DNA of 11,846 nt, from contig CAAEDD010000018.1 of NCBI GenBank assembly GCA_900754515.1, positions 1-11,846 of the forward strand, written 5' to 3'. Source of the DNA: an uncultured Oscillospiraceae bacterium (GTDB lineage: Bacteria; Bacillota; Clostridia; Oscillospirales; Oscillospiraceae). Positions 6,221 to 11,846 of this stretch are shown here, piece by piece; within the stretch, counting starts at the first letter, position 1; every line of letters starts with the position of its first letter. Both the position numbers and the translations under genes were made by a program. The notes beneath the pieces were generated by a model. The model worked only from the letters and a program-made list of their open reading frames with translations. It did not search any database and was not told the origin of the DNA.

Positions 6221-7653
6221 ACCGTAGAATTATCTGCCGAGTGCTTGGCATGATACTGCTGTGCCTTGCGGCGCTGATGATACTGCCCACAATTGCCGGA
6301 CTGTGGTACGGGGAGAACGTCAGCCACTTCATAATAACCATGGTTCTCACCGGGGCAGTCGGCTTTGCCATGACCAGGGTAAAGCCCTACAGCAGTGTAA
6401 TCTATGCCAAGGACGGCTTCGTGATCGTGGGCTTGGGCTGGATACTCATGTCCCTGTTCGGGGCCCTGCCCTTTGTGATAAGCGGGGACATACCAAACTA
6501 TATAGACGCCGTGTTTGAGACGGTGTCAGGCTTTACCACCACCGGAGCCTCCATATTGGAAAACGTGGAGGAAATGAGCCAGGGCTGCCTGTTCTGGCGC
6601 TCCTTCACCCACTGGATAGGGGGCATGGGCGTGCTGGTGTTTATCATGGCGGTGCTGCCCATGAGCGGAGAGCACTCCATGCACATCATGCGGGCGGAGG
6701 TGCCCGGTCCCACCGTGGGCAAGCTGGTGCCCAGAGTGCGCCAGACCGCCAAGATACTCTATCTCATATATGTGGTAATGACTGCCATTGAAGTGGTTCT
6801 GCTGCTCTTTGGCGGTATGAGCCTCTTTGACGCGCTGATACACTCCTTTGGCTCTGCGGGTACAGGGGGCTTTTCCAATAAAGCCGCCAGTGTGGGAGCC
6901 TATAACAGCGCCTATATTGAAATGGTCATCGCCGTATTCATGGCTCTCTTTGCAATAAACTTCAACCTGTTTTTTCTGTTACTCATCGGCCGTTGGAAGG
7001 AGGCTCTGAAGAGCGAAGAGCTGCATTGGTACTTGGCTATTATTGCCGCTTCAGTGCTGGCCATAACCCTGGGCATCCGTGACAGCTACGGCAGTGTGCT
7101 CACCGCCTTGCGCCACGCCTTTTTCAACGTCTCCTCCATCACCAGTACCACAGGCTTTTGCACTGTGGATTATGTGCAGTGGCCGGAATACTGCCGGTGG
7201 ATACTGGTGATACTCATGTTCTGCGGGGCCTGCGCAGGCAGCACCGGTGGTGGCCTGAAAACCTCCAGAGTGGTGATGGTGTTCAAAAACATAACCTGTG
7301 AGATACGCCAGATGATACACCCACGCACCATTACCAGAGTGCAGATGGACGGAAAGCGGGTGGACGAAGCAGGTATGAAAGCTGTGAACACCTTCTTTGC
7401 CTGCTTCATGGTACTGCTGGTGCTGGGTACCTTCCTGGTGTCCCTGGACAACCACGATTTGTCTACAAACTTTACTGCAGTGCTCTCCTGCCTTTCAAAT
7501 ATTGGCCCCGGCATGTCCCTGGTGGGACCCACGGGAAACTTCAACATCTTTTCCTACGGCTCCAAGATAGTGCTCACCTTCGCCATGCTCATAGGCCGTC
7601 TGGAGATATATCCAATACTTATCCTCTTTGCCCCTTCCACCTGGAAGCGCTGA
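6217..7653 (+). CDS. trkH: Trk/Ktr potassium channel subunit TrkH (copy 1, canonical filter)
   Basis: The product is 478 aa and a multi-pass membrane protein of the TrkH/KtrB/HKT superfamily, which has four M1-P-M2 repeats each giving one filter glycine. All four pore-loop motifs are present: SGFTTTGAS (G110), AGTGGFS (214-220), TSTTGF (G313) and SNIGPG (428-432). The intramembrane gate loop in the third repeat is canonical, CAGSTGGGLK (339-348). It should form a dimer on the TrkA ring and carry K+ inward. It overlaps trkA by 4 bp and is followed after 73 nt by a second trkH of the same length, so one TrkA apparently serves two channel subunits. Confidence 0.95.
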   Translation: MNRRIICRVLGMILLCLAALMILPTIAGLWYGENVSHFIITMVLTGAVGFAMTRVKPYSSVIYAKDGFVIVGLGWILMSLFGALPFVISGDIPNYIDAVFETVSGFTTTGASILENVEEMSQGCLFWRSFTHWIGGMGVLVFIMAVLPMSGEHSMHIMRAEVPGPTVGKLVPRVRQTAKILYLIYVVMTAIEVVLLLFGGMSLFDALIHSFGSAGTGGFSNKAASVGAYNSAYIEMVIAVFMALFAINFNLFFLLLIGRWKEALKSEELHWYLAIIAASVLAITLGIRDSYGSVLTALRHAFFNVSSITSTTGFCTVDYVQWPEYCRWILVILMFCGACAGSTGGGLKTSRVVMVFKNITCEIRQMIHPRTITRVQMDGKRVDEAGMKAVNTFFACFMVLLVLGTFLVSLDNHDLSTNFTAVLSCLSNIGPGMSLVGPTGNFNIFSYGSKIVLTFAMLIGRLEIYPILILFAPSTWKR

Positions 7654-7661
7654 GGAAAAGG

Positions 7662-7718
7662 GCGCCGTCAGTGCCGCATCGGGTTATGGCGGCGCTTAAA
7701 TGTTGGACCCTGCGGGGT
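7662..7718 (+). promoter_or_regulatory. Hairpins in the trkH1-trkH2 spacer
   Basis: GCGCCG (7662-7667) pairs with CGGCGC (7690-7695). A small stem ACCC-TGCG-GGGT (7707-7710/7715-7718) encloses most of the GGGGTGA ribosome binding site of the next gene. The pair could tune translation of the second TrkH relative to the first. No T-tract follows, so this is not a clear terminator. Confidence 0.3.
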
Positions 7719-7726
7719 GAATACGA

Positions 7727-9163
7727 ATGAATTATAAAATGATAGCAAAGGTGCTGGGCATGGTGCTGCTGTGTCTGGCGGGATTTATGCTCGTCCCGGC
7801 GGCGGTAGGTCTGTTTTACGGGGAGTCCGTCAAGGCTTTCCTGCTCAGCTCGCTGCTGTCGGCAGCCTTGGGCTTTGCCCTGACCCGCTTTCGGCCCAGC
7901 CGCAGTACAGTGTATGCCCGGGAGGGCTTCCTGACGGTGGGGCTTGCCTGGATATTGGTGTCCCTGCTGGGCACTTTGCCCTTCGTTATCAGCGGGGACA
8001 TCCCCATTTTTGTTGATGCCCTGTTTGAATCCGTGTCCGGCTTTACCACTACCGGCGCTACAGTACTGCCGGACATAGAGCACCTAAGCCGCAGCGGAAT
8101 GTTCTGGAGGCTGTTTTCCCAGTGGATAGGGGGCATGGGGGTGCTGGTGTTCATGATGGCGGTGATGCCCATGGGCGGAGAGCACTCCATGCACATAATC
8201 AGAGCGGAGTTCCCGGGCCCCACTGTGGGCAAGCTGGTGCCCAGAGCCAGCCAGACTGCAAAGATACTCTACCTCATCTATGTGAGCATGACTGCCCTGG
8301 AGACCTTGCTTCTTATGCTGGGTGGACTCAGCTTCTATGATGCGGTGGTTCACGCCTTTGCCAGCGCAGGCACCGGGGGCTTTTCAACCCTGAACGCCAG
8401 CTTGGGAGGCTTTCACAGCATATATGTGGAGACTGTAGCGGCGATATTCGTGCTGCTGTTCAGCGTGAATTTCCATATCTATTACAGCATCATAGCGGGA
8501 CGCTGGGCAGCGGCACTGAAAAATGAAGAACTGCGCTGGTTCATATGCATAGTGTCATTTTCCGTGCTGACCATAGGCCTTGACCTGAGAAATTATTACG
8601 GCAACTTTGCCACTGCCCTGCGCCACGCCTTTTTCAACACGGCCATGTGTATAAGTACCTCCAGCTTCAACACCGTGGACTATACACTCTGGCCGGAGTA
8701 TTCCAAATGGCTTATGCTGCTGCTTATGCTTGTAGGCGGCTGCGCCGGCAGCACCTGCGGAGGATTGAAGATGTCCCGTTTTATTGTCCTGGTAAAGGCA
8801 GCCTATGGAGAACTGCGCCATATGTCCCGGCCCCGGAAAGTGTCGGGAGTGATGATAGAGGGCAGGCCTGCAAAGCCCGAAACCATCAGAGCCATATGCA
8901 TCTTCTTTATTTTATATATGCTTATAATAATGGTGACCACCCTGATAGTATCCACCGACGGCTACGATGCCACCACCAACTTCTCCTCGGCCCTGGCCTG
9001 CCTCTCAAACATTGGCCCTGGCCTTGGAATTAACGGCCCCACGGGGAACTACGGTATGTTCTCGCCTCATATTAAGGTGACTCTTTGCCTGGTGATGCTC
9101 ATGGGGAGACTGGAGCTGTATCCGGTGCTGGTGCTGTTTCTGCCAAGCACATGGAAAAAATAG
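7727..9163 (+). CDS. TrkH-type channel subunit, copy 2, with altered filter and gate loop
   Basis: The product is 478 aa and aligns with copy 1 without a gap, so the two arose by tandem duplication. Pore loops 1, 2 and 4 are canonical: SGFTTTGAT, AGTGGFS and SNIGPG. In pore loop 3 the STTGF of copy 1 is STSSF, so the filter glycine 313 is serine (AGC, 8663-8665). In the gate loop GSTGGGLK is GSTCGGLK, so glycine 344 is cysteine (TGC, 8756-8758). The reading frame is intact and conserved elsewhere, so this is not an obvious pseudogene. In related HKT transporters a Gly-to-Ser filter change (in loop 1) favours Na+ over K+. By analogy this subunit may have altered selectivity, or may work only in a heterodimer with copy 1. 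The start uses GGGGTG (7714-7719), 7 nt before ATG 7727. Confidence 0.93.
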   Translation: MNYKMIAKVLGMVLLCLAGFMLVPAAVGLFYGESVKAFLLSSLLSAALGFALTRFRPSRSTVYAREGFLTVGLAWILVSLLGTLPFVISGDIPIFVDALFESVSGFTTTGATVLPDIEHLSRSGMFWRLFSQWIGGMGVLVFMMAVMPMGGEHSMHIIRAEFPGPTVGKLVPRASQTAKILYLIYVSMTALETLLLMLGGLSFYDAVVHAFASAGTGGFSTLNASLGGFHSIYVETVAAIFVLLFSVNFHIYYSIIAGRWAAALKNEELRWFICIVSFSVLTIGLDLRNYYGNFATALRHAFFNTAMCISTSSFNTVDYTLWPEYSKWLMLLLMLVGGCAGSTCGGLKMSRFIVLVKAAYGELRHMSRPRKVSGVMIEGRPAKPETIRAICIFFILYMLIIMVTTLIVSTDGYDATTNFSSALACLSNIGPGLGINGPTGNYGMFSPHIKVTLCLVMLMGRLELYPVLVLFLPSTWKK

Positions 9164-9176
9164 GAGGTATGCTTCC

Positions 9177-9959
9177 TTGAACAGAAACGGAGAAATACTG
9201 AATGCTATTGTCGCCGCCCAGAAGGAGGCGGCGGAGCTGATAATGCACGCCCACGGCATCCTTGCGGAGATAAAGACCGGTCACCGGGACGTGGTGACAG
9301 AATTTGACAGGAAGGTGCAGGAACTGCTCATAGAGCGCCTCGGCGCCGCCGTTCCGGGAGCGGCCTTCTTCTGCGAGGAGAACAGCCGCCGGGACAGCCT
9401 GGATGAAGACTGTGTCTTTATAATCGATCCCATAGACGGTACCATGAACTTTGTCCGGGGCTTTCACCACAGCGCCATCTCCGTGGCCTGTATGTGCCGG
9501 GGAGAGCTGGTGGCCGCCTCGGTTTATAACCCCTATGTGGAAGAGTGCTTCACCGCCTTGAAGGGAGAGGGGGCACGGCTCAACGGACGGCCCATCAGCG
9601 CAAGCGACCTGCCCCTGTCGGAGAGCGTGGTCTGCTGCGGCACCGCGCCCTATAGCCCGGAGTTGGCGGACAGCACCTTTGACCTTATAAAAAAAGCCTT
9701 TACCGCAAGCCTGGATATCCGGAGGGAAGGCTCGGCGGCTCTTGATATGTGCTCCGCCGCCGCGGGCCGGGCGGGGGTCTATTTTGAGCCCAGCGTATCC
9801 CTTTGGGATATTGCCGCCGGAATGCTCATCGTCAAAGAGGCGGGGGGCCGCTGCTGCCGCCTGGACGGCAGCCCCCTTCCCCTGGACGGCAGCAAGACCT
9901 CGGTGCTGGCGGGGGGAGAACAGGCCGTGAAGGACTTCCTGGAGCTGACCGCAAAATGA
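9177..9959 (+). CDS. Inositol monophosphatase family phosphatase (SuhB-like)
   Basis: The product is 260 aa, the typical length for the Mg2+-dependent, Li+-sensitive IMPase family. The metal-binding residues are visible: Glu67-Glu68 (FFCEEN), Asp84 and Asp87 in IIDPIDGTMNFVRG (82-95), and Asp211 in LWDIAAGMLIVKEAGG (209-224). IRREGSAALDMC (181-192) is the usual substrate-side motif. Members hydrolyse myo-inositol phosphate, and some act on other sugar phosphates, fructose-1,6-bisphosphate or 3'-phosphoadenosine-5'-phosphate. The substrate cannot be fixed from sequence. The start is TTG at 9177, with a full AGGAGG (9162-9167) 9 nt upstream that overlaps the trkH2 stop codon. The first internal ATG, at residue 23, would remove part of helix 1. 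The stop overlaps birA by 4 bp (ATGA). Confidence 0.92.
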   Translation: MNRNGEILNAIVAAQKEAAELIMHAHGILAEIKTGHRDVVTEFDRKVQELLIERLGAAVPGAAFFCEENSRRDSLDEDCVFIIDPIDGTMNFVRGFHHSAISVACMCRGELVAASVYNPYVEECFTALKGEGARLNGRPISASDLPLSESVVCCGTAPYSPELADSTFDLIKKAFTASLDIRREGSAALDMCSAAAGRAGVYFEPSVSLWDIAAGMLIVKEAGGRCCRLDGSPLPLDGSKTSVLAGGEQAVKDFLELTAK

Positions 9960-10711
9960 CGGAGCTCAAACTCAGGGAGCGGAGGGACGCCCCGGTGTAC
10001 TTTATGGAAAGCGTGGACTCCACCAACACCCGGCTCAAGGAACTGGCAAGGCAGGGAGCCCCTCACGGAACTGTGGTAGCGGCCTTGGGACAGACTGGGG
10101 GCCGGGGCAGGCTGGGCCGCAGCTTTGCCTCCCCGCCGGGAGGACTCTACCTCTCCATACTGTGGCGGCCGGACTTCCCGCCGGAGAAAGCCGCCCGGCT
10201 CAGCTGCGCCGGAGCCTTGGCGGCAAGCGCCGCCATAGAAGAGGTCTGCGGCATTTCCCCCAATATAAAATGGCCCAACGATCTGCTTTTGAATGAGAAA
10301 AAGATAAGTGGGATCCTCACCGAGGCCGCCTGGCAGGGCGAAGGGGGCGGCTTTGTCATCGTGGGCACCGGCATCAATGTAAATACAGAGTGCTTCCCGG
10401 CGGAACTGAAAGATATAGCTTCCTCCTTGTACCTGGAGACGGGGCGGCACTGGGATCTGGAGCAGCTGGCCGCAGCCTTTATTGCCCGGCTGGATTCGGT
10501 ATACCGGGGCTGGGGAGAGGACGGAGGAGCCTTTATTGAAGAATACCGCCGCCGCTGTGTTACCCCGGGACGGGATATCCTCATAGATAATGAAGGAGGC
10601 CGGGCCCGGGTCTATGCCCTTTCCGTAGAAGATGACTACTCTCTGCTCATCCGTTGGCCGGATGGGAAAACGGAGAAAAAAAGCTTCGGAGAAATTTTCC
10701 AATTGGTCTAA
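9956..10711 (+). CDS. birA: Biotin--[acetyl-CoA-carboxylase] ligase, monofunctional
   Basis: The product is 251 aa. The catalytic domain has the family motifs in order: VDSTNTRLKELA (20-31), the biotinyl-adenylate loop GGRGRLGRSF (48-57), KWPNDLLLNEKKISGIL (105-121) and VGTGINVN (136-143). A small C-terminal SH3-like domain follows (about 205-251). It activates biotin with ATP and attaches it to the lysine of biotin-carrier proteins such as acetyl-CoA carboxylase. The N-terminal helix-turn-helix of E. coli-type BirA is absent, so it should not act as a repressor. The start overlaps the phosphatase stop (ATGA), and GGAG lies about 12 nt upstream. The frame stays open upstream to 9803, but that stretch lies inside the phosphatase gene and encodes no HTH, so it is not part of the protein. 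Confidence 0.94.
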   Translation: MTELKLRERRDAPVYFMESVDSTNTRLKELARQGAPHGTVVAALGQTGGRGRLGRSFASPPGGLYLSILWRPDFPPEKAARLSCAGALAASAAIEEVCGISPNIKWPNDLLLNEKKISGILTEAAWQGEGGGFVIVGTGINVNTECFPAELKDIASSLYLETGRHWDLEQLAAAFIARLDSVYRGWGEDGGAFIEEYRRRCVTPGRDILIDNEGGRARVYALSVEDDYSLLIRWPDGKTEKKSFGEIFQLV

Positions 10712-10721
10712 TAAATTAGAC

Positions 10722-10750
10722 TTGACAAGAACGGTTGAATGCTGTAGACT
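10722..10750 (+). promoter_or_regulatory. Promoter of the blaI-M56 pair
   Basis: A perfect -35 TTGACA (10722-10727) is followed after 17 nt by TAGACT (10745-10750, 4 of 6 to the -10 consensus). Transcription should begin near 10757, in the middle of the palindrome 10730-10777. A weak -10 with a strong -35 is usual for a promoter held by a repressor. Confidence 0.6.
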
Positions 10751-10777
10751 AAAATTAGTCGAATGCATTCAACCGTT
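10730..10777. promoter_or_regulatory. 48-bp palindrome, probable BlaI-family operator
   Basis: The outer arms AACGGTTGAATGC (10730-10742) and GCATTCAACCGTT (10765-10777) are perfect 13-bp complements. The inner GACTAA-AA-TTAGTC (10747-10760) has exactly the same centre (10753.5). Only a 4-bp internal loop breaks the symmetry. The inner palindrome covers the -10 element and the predicted start of transcription, as expected of an autoregulatory operator. It is not the textbook TACA/TGTA site of staphylococcal or Bacillus BlaI, so assignment to this repressor is inferred from position. Confidence 0.6.
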
Positions 10778-10780
10778 TTT
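10730..10780 (+). terminator. Possible intrinsic terminator of the trkA-birA operon
   Basis: In RNA that reads through from birA, the 13-bp arms (10730-10742/10765-10777) would fold and be followed at once by U5 (10776-10780). RNA begun at the promoter inside the palindrome (about 10757) lacks the left arm and cannot fold this stem. The same DNA could therefore stop upstream transcripts without stopping its own. Confidence 0.5.
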
Positions 10781-10797
10781 GCTATGAGGTGATACAT

Positions 10798-11169
10798 ATG
10801 TCTGTACCAAAGATATTTGAAAGTGAATACCGGTTCTGCCTTATACTCTGGGAGAACGAGCCGGTGAAGAGCGGCCGCCTGGTGGAGCTGTGCCGGGAGA
10901 AGCTGGGCTGGAGCAAGGCCACCACCTACACGGTGATAAAGCGGCTTAGCCAGCGGGGAGTATTGAAGAATGAGGATACGGTGGTAACCAGCCTGGTGAG
11001 CAAGGAGGAGGTCCAGGCCGAGGAGCTGGACGAACTGGTGGACCGGGTCTTTGAGGGGAACCTGCCCTCCTTCGTGGCGGCCTTCACCCGGCGCAAGAAG
11101 CTGAGCCAGGCGGAAGTGGATGAGCTGAGAAAGCTCATAGACTCTTATGGGGAGGATGAGGATGGATAA
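10798..11169 (+). CDS. blaI: BlaI/MecI/CopY family transcriptional repressor
   Basis: The product is 123 aa, the normal size for this family (about 120-130 aa). The N-terminal winged helix-turn-helix spans about 5-60: ESEYRFCLILWEN is helix 1, GRLVELCREKLGWSKATTYTVIKRLSQRGVL carries the recognition helix, and a wing follows. The C-terminal 50 residues (about 70-118) form the acidic dimerisation helices where BlaR1-type proteases cleave. It should bind as a dimer to the palindrome just upstream and repress itself and the M56 gene. The ATG at 10798 is preferred to GTG 10789 because GAGGTGA (10786-10792) lies 5 nt upstream. The stop is overlapped by 8 bp by the next gene. The wider target (a beta-lactamase or another cell-wall stress gene) lies outside this window. 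Confidence 0.92.
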   Translation: MSVPKIFESEYRFCLILWENEPVKSGRLVELCREKLGWSKATTYTVIKRLSQRGVLKNEDTVVTSLVSKEEVQAEELDELVDRVFEGNLPSFVAAFTRRKKLSQAEVDELRKLIDSYGEDEDG

Positions 11170-11846
11170 ACTGTTTATCCAGGTGCTGAACCTGAGCATA
11201 GCCGGGTCCTGGATGATCCTGGCGGTGCTGCTATTGCGCCTGGTTTTGAAGCGAGCGCCCAAGGCCACGGTCTGCGCCCTGTGGCTGCTGGTGGGACTGC
11301 GGCTGTTGCTGCCCTTCTCGGTGGAGAGCGCTCTCAGCCTTATCCCCAGCCGCCAAACGGTGAGCGCCGCCATAGTGGAGCCGGGGACTCTGCCCCCGGT
11401 GCGGATGAGCAGCGGCATCCAGACCTCCTCCGGGGAGAGCGGCGGCTCCGACCTCCCCTCCCAGGTGGAGGTGATAGACAGCGGCCTTCCCGCCCTGGAC
11501 AGGGCCCTGAATCCGGTGATAAACGAGAGCCTGGCCCCGGAAATGGGAGATAGCGTTGACCCCCTCCAGGTGCTGTCGGCGGTGTCCGGCTGGGTATGGC
11601 TGCTGGGCTGCCTTGGGCTGCTGGGTTACGGAGCTTTCAGTTTCCTGCGGCTGAAGCTGCGCCTGAGAGAGTCGGTGCTGGTAGAGGCCGGGATTCGGGA
11701 GGGGGCCATGGTGGATACTCCCTTTGTGCTGGGTATTTTACGCCCAGTGATATACCTGCCACTGGGCCTGTCGGAGAGAGACCGGGAAATGGTGCTTTCC
11801 CATGAGCGGGCCCACCTGAAACGGCGGGACAACTGGGTAAAGCCCC
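11162..11846 (+). CDS. M56 family (BlaR1/MecR1-like) membrane metalloprotease, partial
   Basis: The gene is cut by the window end; 228 codons are visible with no stop. There are two N-terminal hydrophobic helices (about 8-29 and 36-52), then a Ser/Pro/Gly-rich extracytoplasmic loop (about 60-135), a third helix (about 140-160), and a cytosolic domain with TPFVLGILRPVIYLP followed by the zinc protease motif HERAH (214-218) in LSHERAHLKRRDNW. In BlaR1 and MecR1 this domain inactivates the BlaI/MecI repressor after an outside signal. Whether a penicillin-binding sensor domain follows cannot be seen. ATG 11162 has GGAGG (11151-11155) 6 nt upstream, and the 8-bp overlap with blaI indicates translational coupling. 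No recognisable sensor fold is seen in the loop. Confidence 0.9.
   Translation, partial: MDKLFIQVLNLSIAGSWMILAVLLLRLVLKRAPKATVCALWLLVGLRLLLPFSVESALSLIPSRQTVSAAIVEPGTLPPVRMSSGIQTSSGESGGSDLPSQVEVIDSGLPALDRALNPVINESLAPEMGDSVDPLQVLSAVSGWVWLLGCLGLLGYGAFSFLRLKLRLRESVLVEAGIREGAMVDTPFVLGILRPVIYLPLGLSERDREMVLSHERAHLKRRDNWVKP

Noticed and set aside
7727..9163. Second trkH as a decaying pseudogene
   Set aside because: The frame is intact, the length equals copy 1 exactly, the other three pore loops are preserved and a ribosome binding site is present. Decay would be expected to leave indels or stops.
9169..9180. Tiny upstream frame (ATG CTT CCT TGA) before the phosphatase
   Set aside because: Three codons overlapping the TTG start are likely chance. 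The AGGAGG at 9162-9167 is best placed for the TTG at 9177.
9803..9955. N-terminal extension of BirA that might hold a DNA-binding domain
   Set aside because: The extension overlaps the phosphatase in another frame, is Gly/Pro/Arg-rich and has no helix-turn-helix. The ATGA overlap at 9956 gives a normal start.
9779..10768. Minus-strand 329-codon open frame opposite the phosphatase and birA
   Set aside because: It is antisense to two well-supported genes and lacks any family signature.

Overview
The window reads as chromosomal DNA from a Gram-positive Firmicute, most likely a gut-type member of the Clostridia (Oscillospiraceae/Ruminococcaceae-like). Evidence for this is a SpoIVB-type sporulation protease, a BlaI/BlaR1-type regulator-sensor pair, strong GGAGG ribosome binding sites, a TTG start, GC-rich coding sequence with frequent ATA isoleucine codons, and AT-rich control regions. 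The lineage is inferred from gene content only. No rRNA, tRNA, CRISPR array, transposase or phage gene was recognised.

Layout. Positions 1-203 hold a possible tail of an upstream gene and nested inverted repeats. Positions 204-1196 (+) encode a secreted PDZ/S55 serine protease of the SpoIVB family with its catalytic His, Asp and Ser in place. Positions 1197-1508 contain no gene, but hold two identical 33-bp palindromic repeats that bracket about 210 bp of densely folded sequence. Positions 4665-1509 on the minus strand form a likely three-gene unit: a DUF2461 protein, a family 2 glycosyltransferase, and a single-pass surface protein with about twelve tyrosine-rich YD/RHS-like repeats. The AT-rich gap 4666-4855 carries divergent promoters. 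Positions 4856-10711 (+) form a tight operon: TrkA, two TrkH-type potassium channel subunits, an inositol-monophosphatase-family phosphatase, and a BirA biotin ligase without a DNA-binding domain. From 10722 a promoter, a large palindrome and a BlaI-family repressor lead into an M56 (BlaR1-like) metalloprotease gene cut by the window end.

How it fits together. TrkA is the cytosolic nucleotide-binding gating ring for a TrkH channel dimer. Here one TrkA is followed by two TrkH genes of identical length. The second has Ser in place of the selectivity-filter glycine of the third pore loop and Cys in place of a glycine in the gate loop, so it may be a specialised subunit with different ion preference or gating. 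The BlaI/M56 pair is expected to work as a repressor that is relieved by membrane-protease signalling.

The points most worth a second look are the altered TrkH paralogue, the repeat-bracketed structured element at 1212-1487, and the palindrome before blaI. That palindrome overlaps the promoter in such a way that only read-through RNA from upstream could fold it into a terminator.
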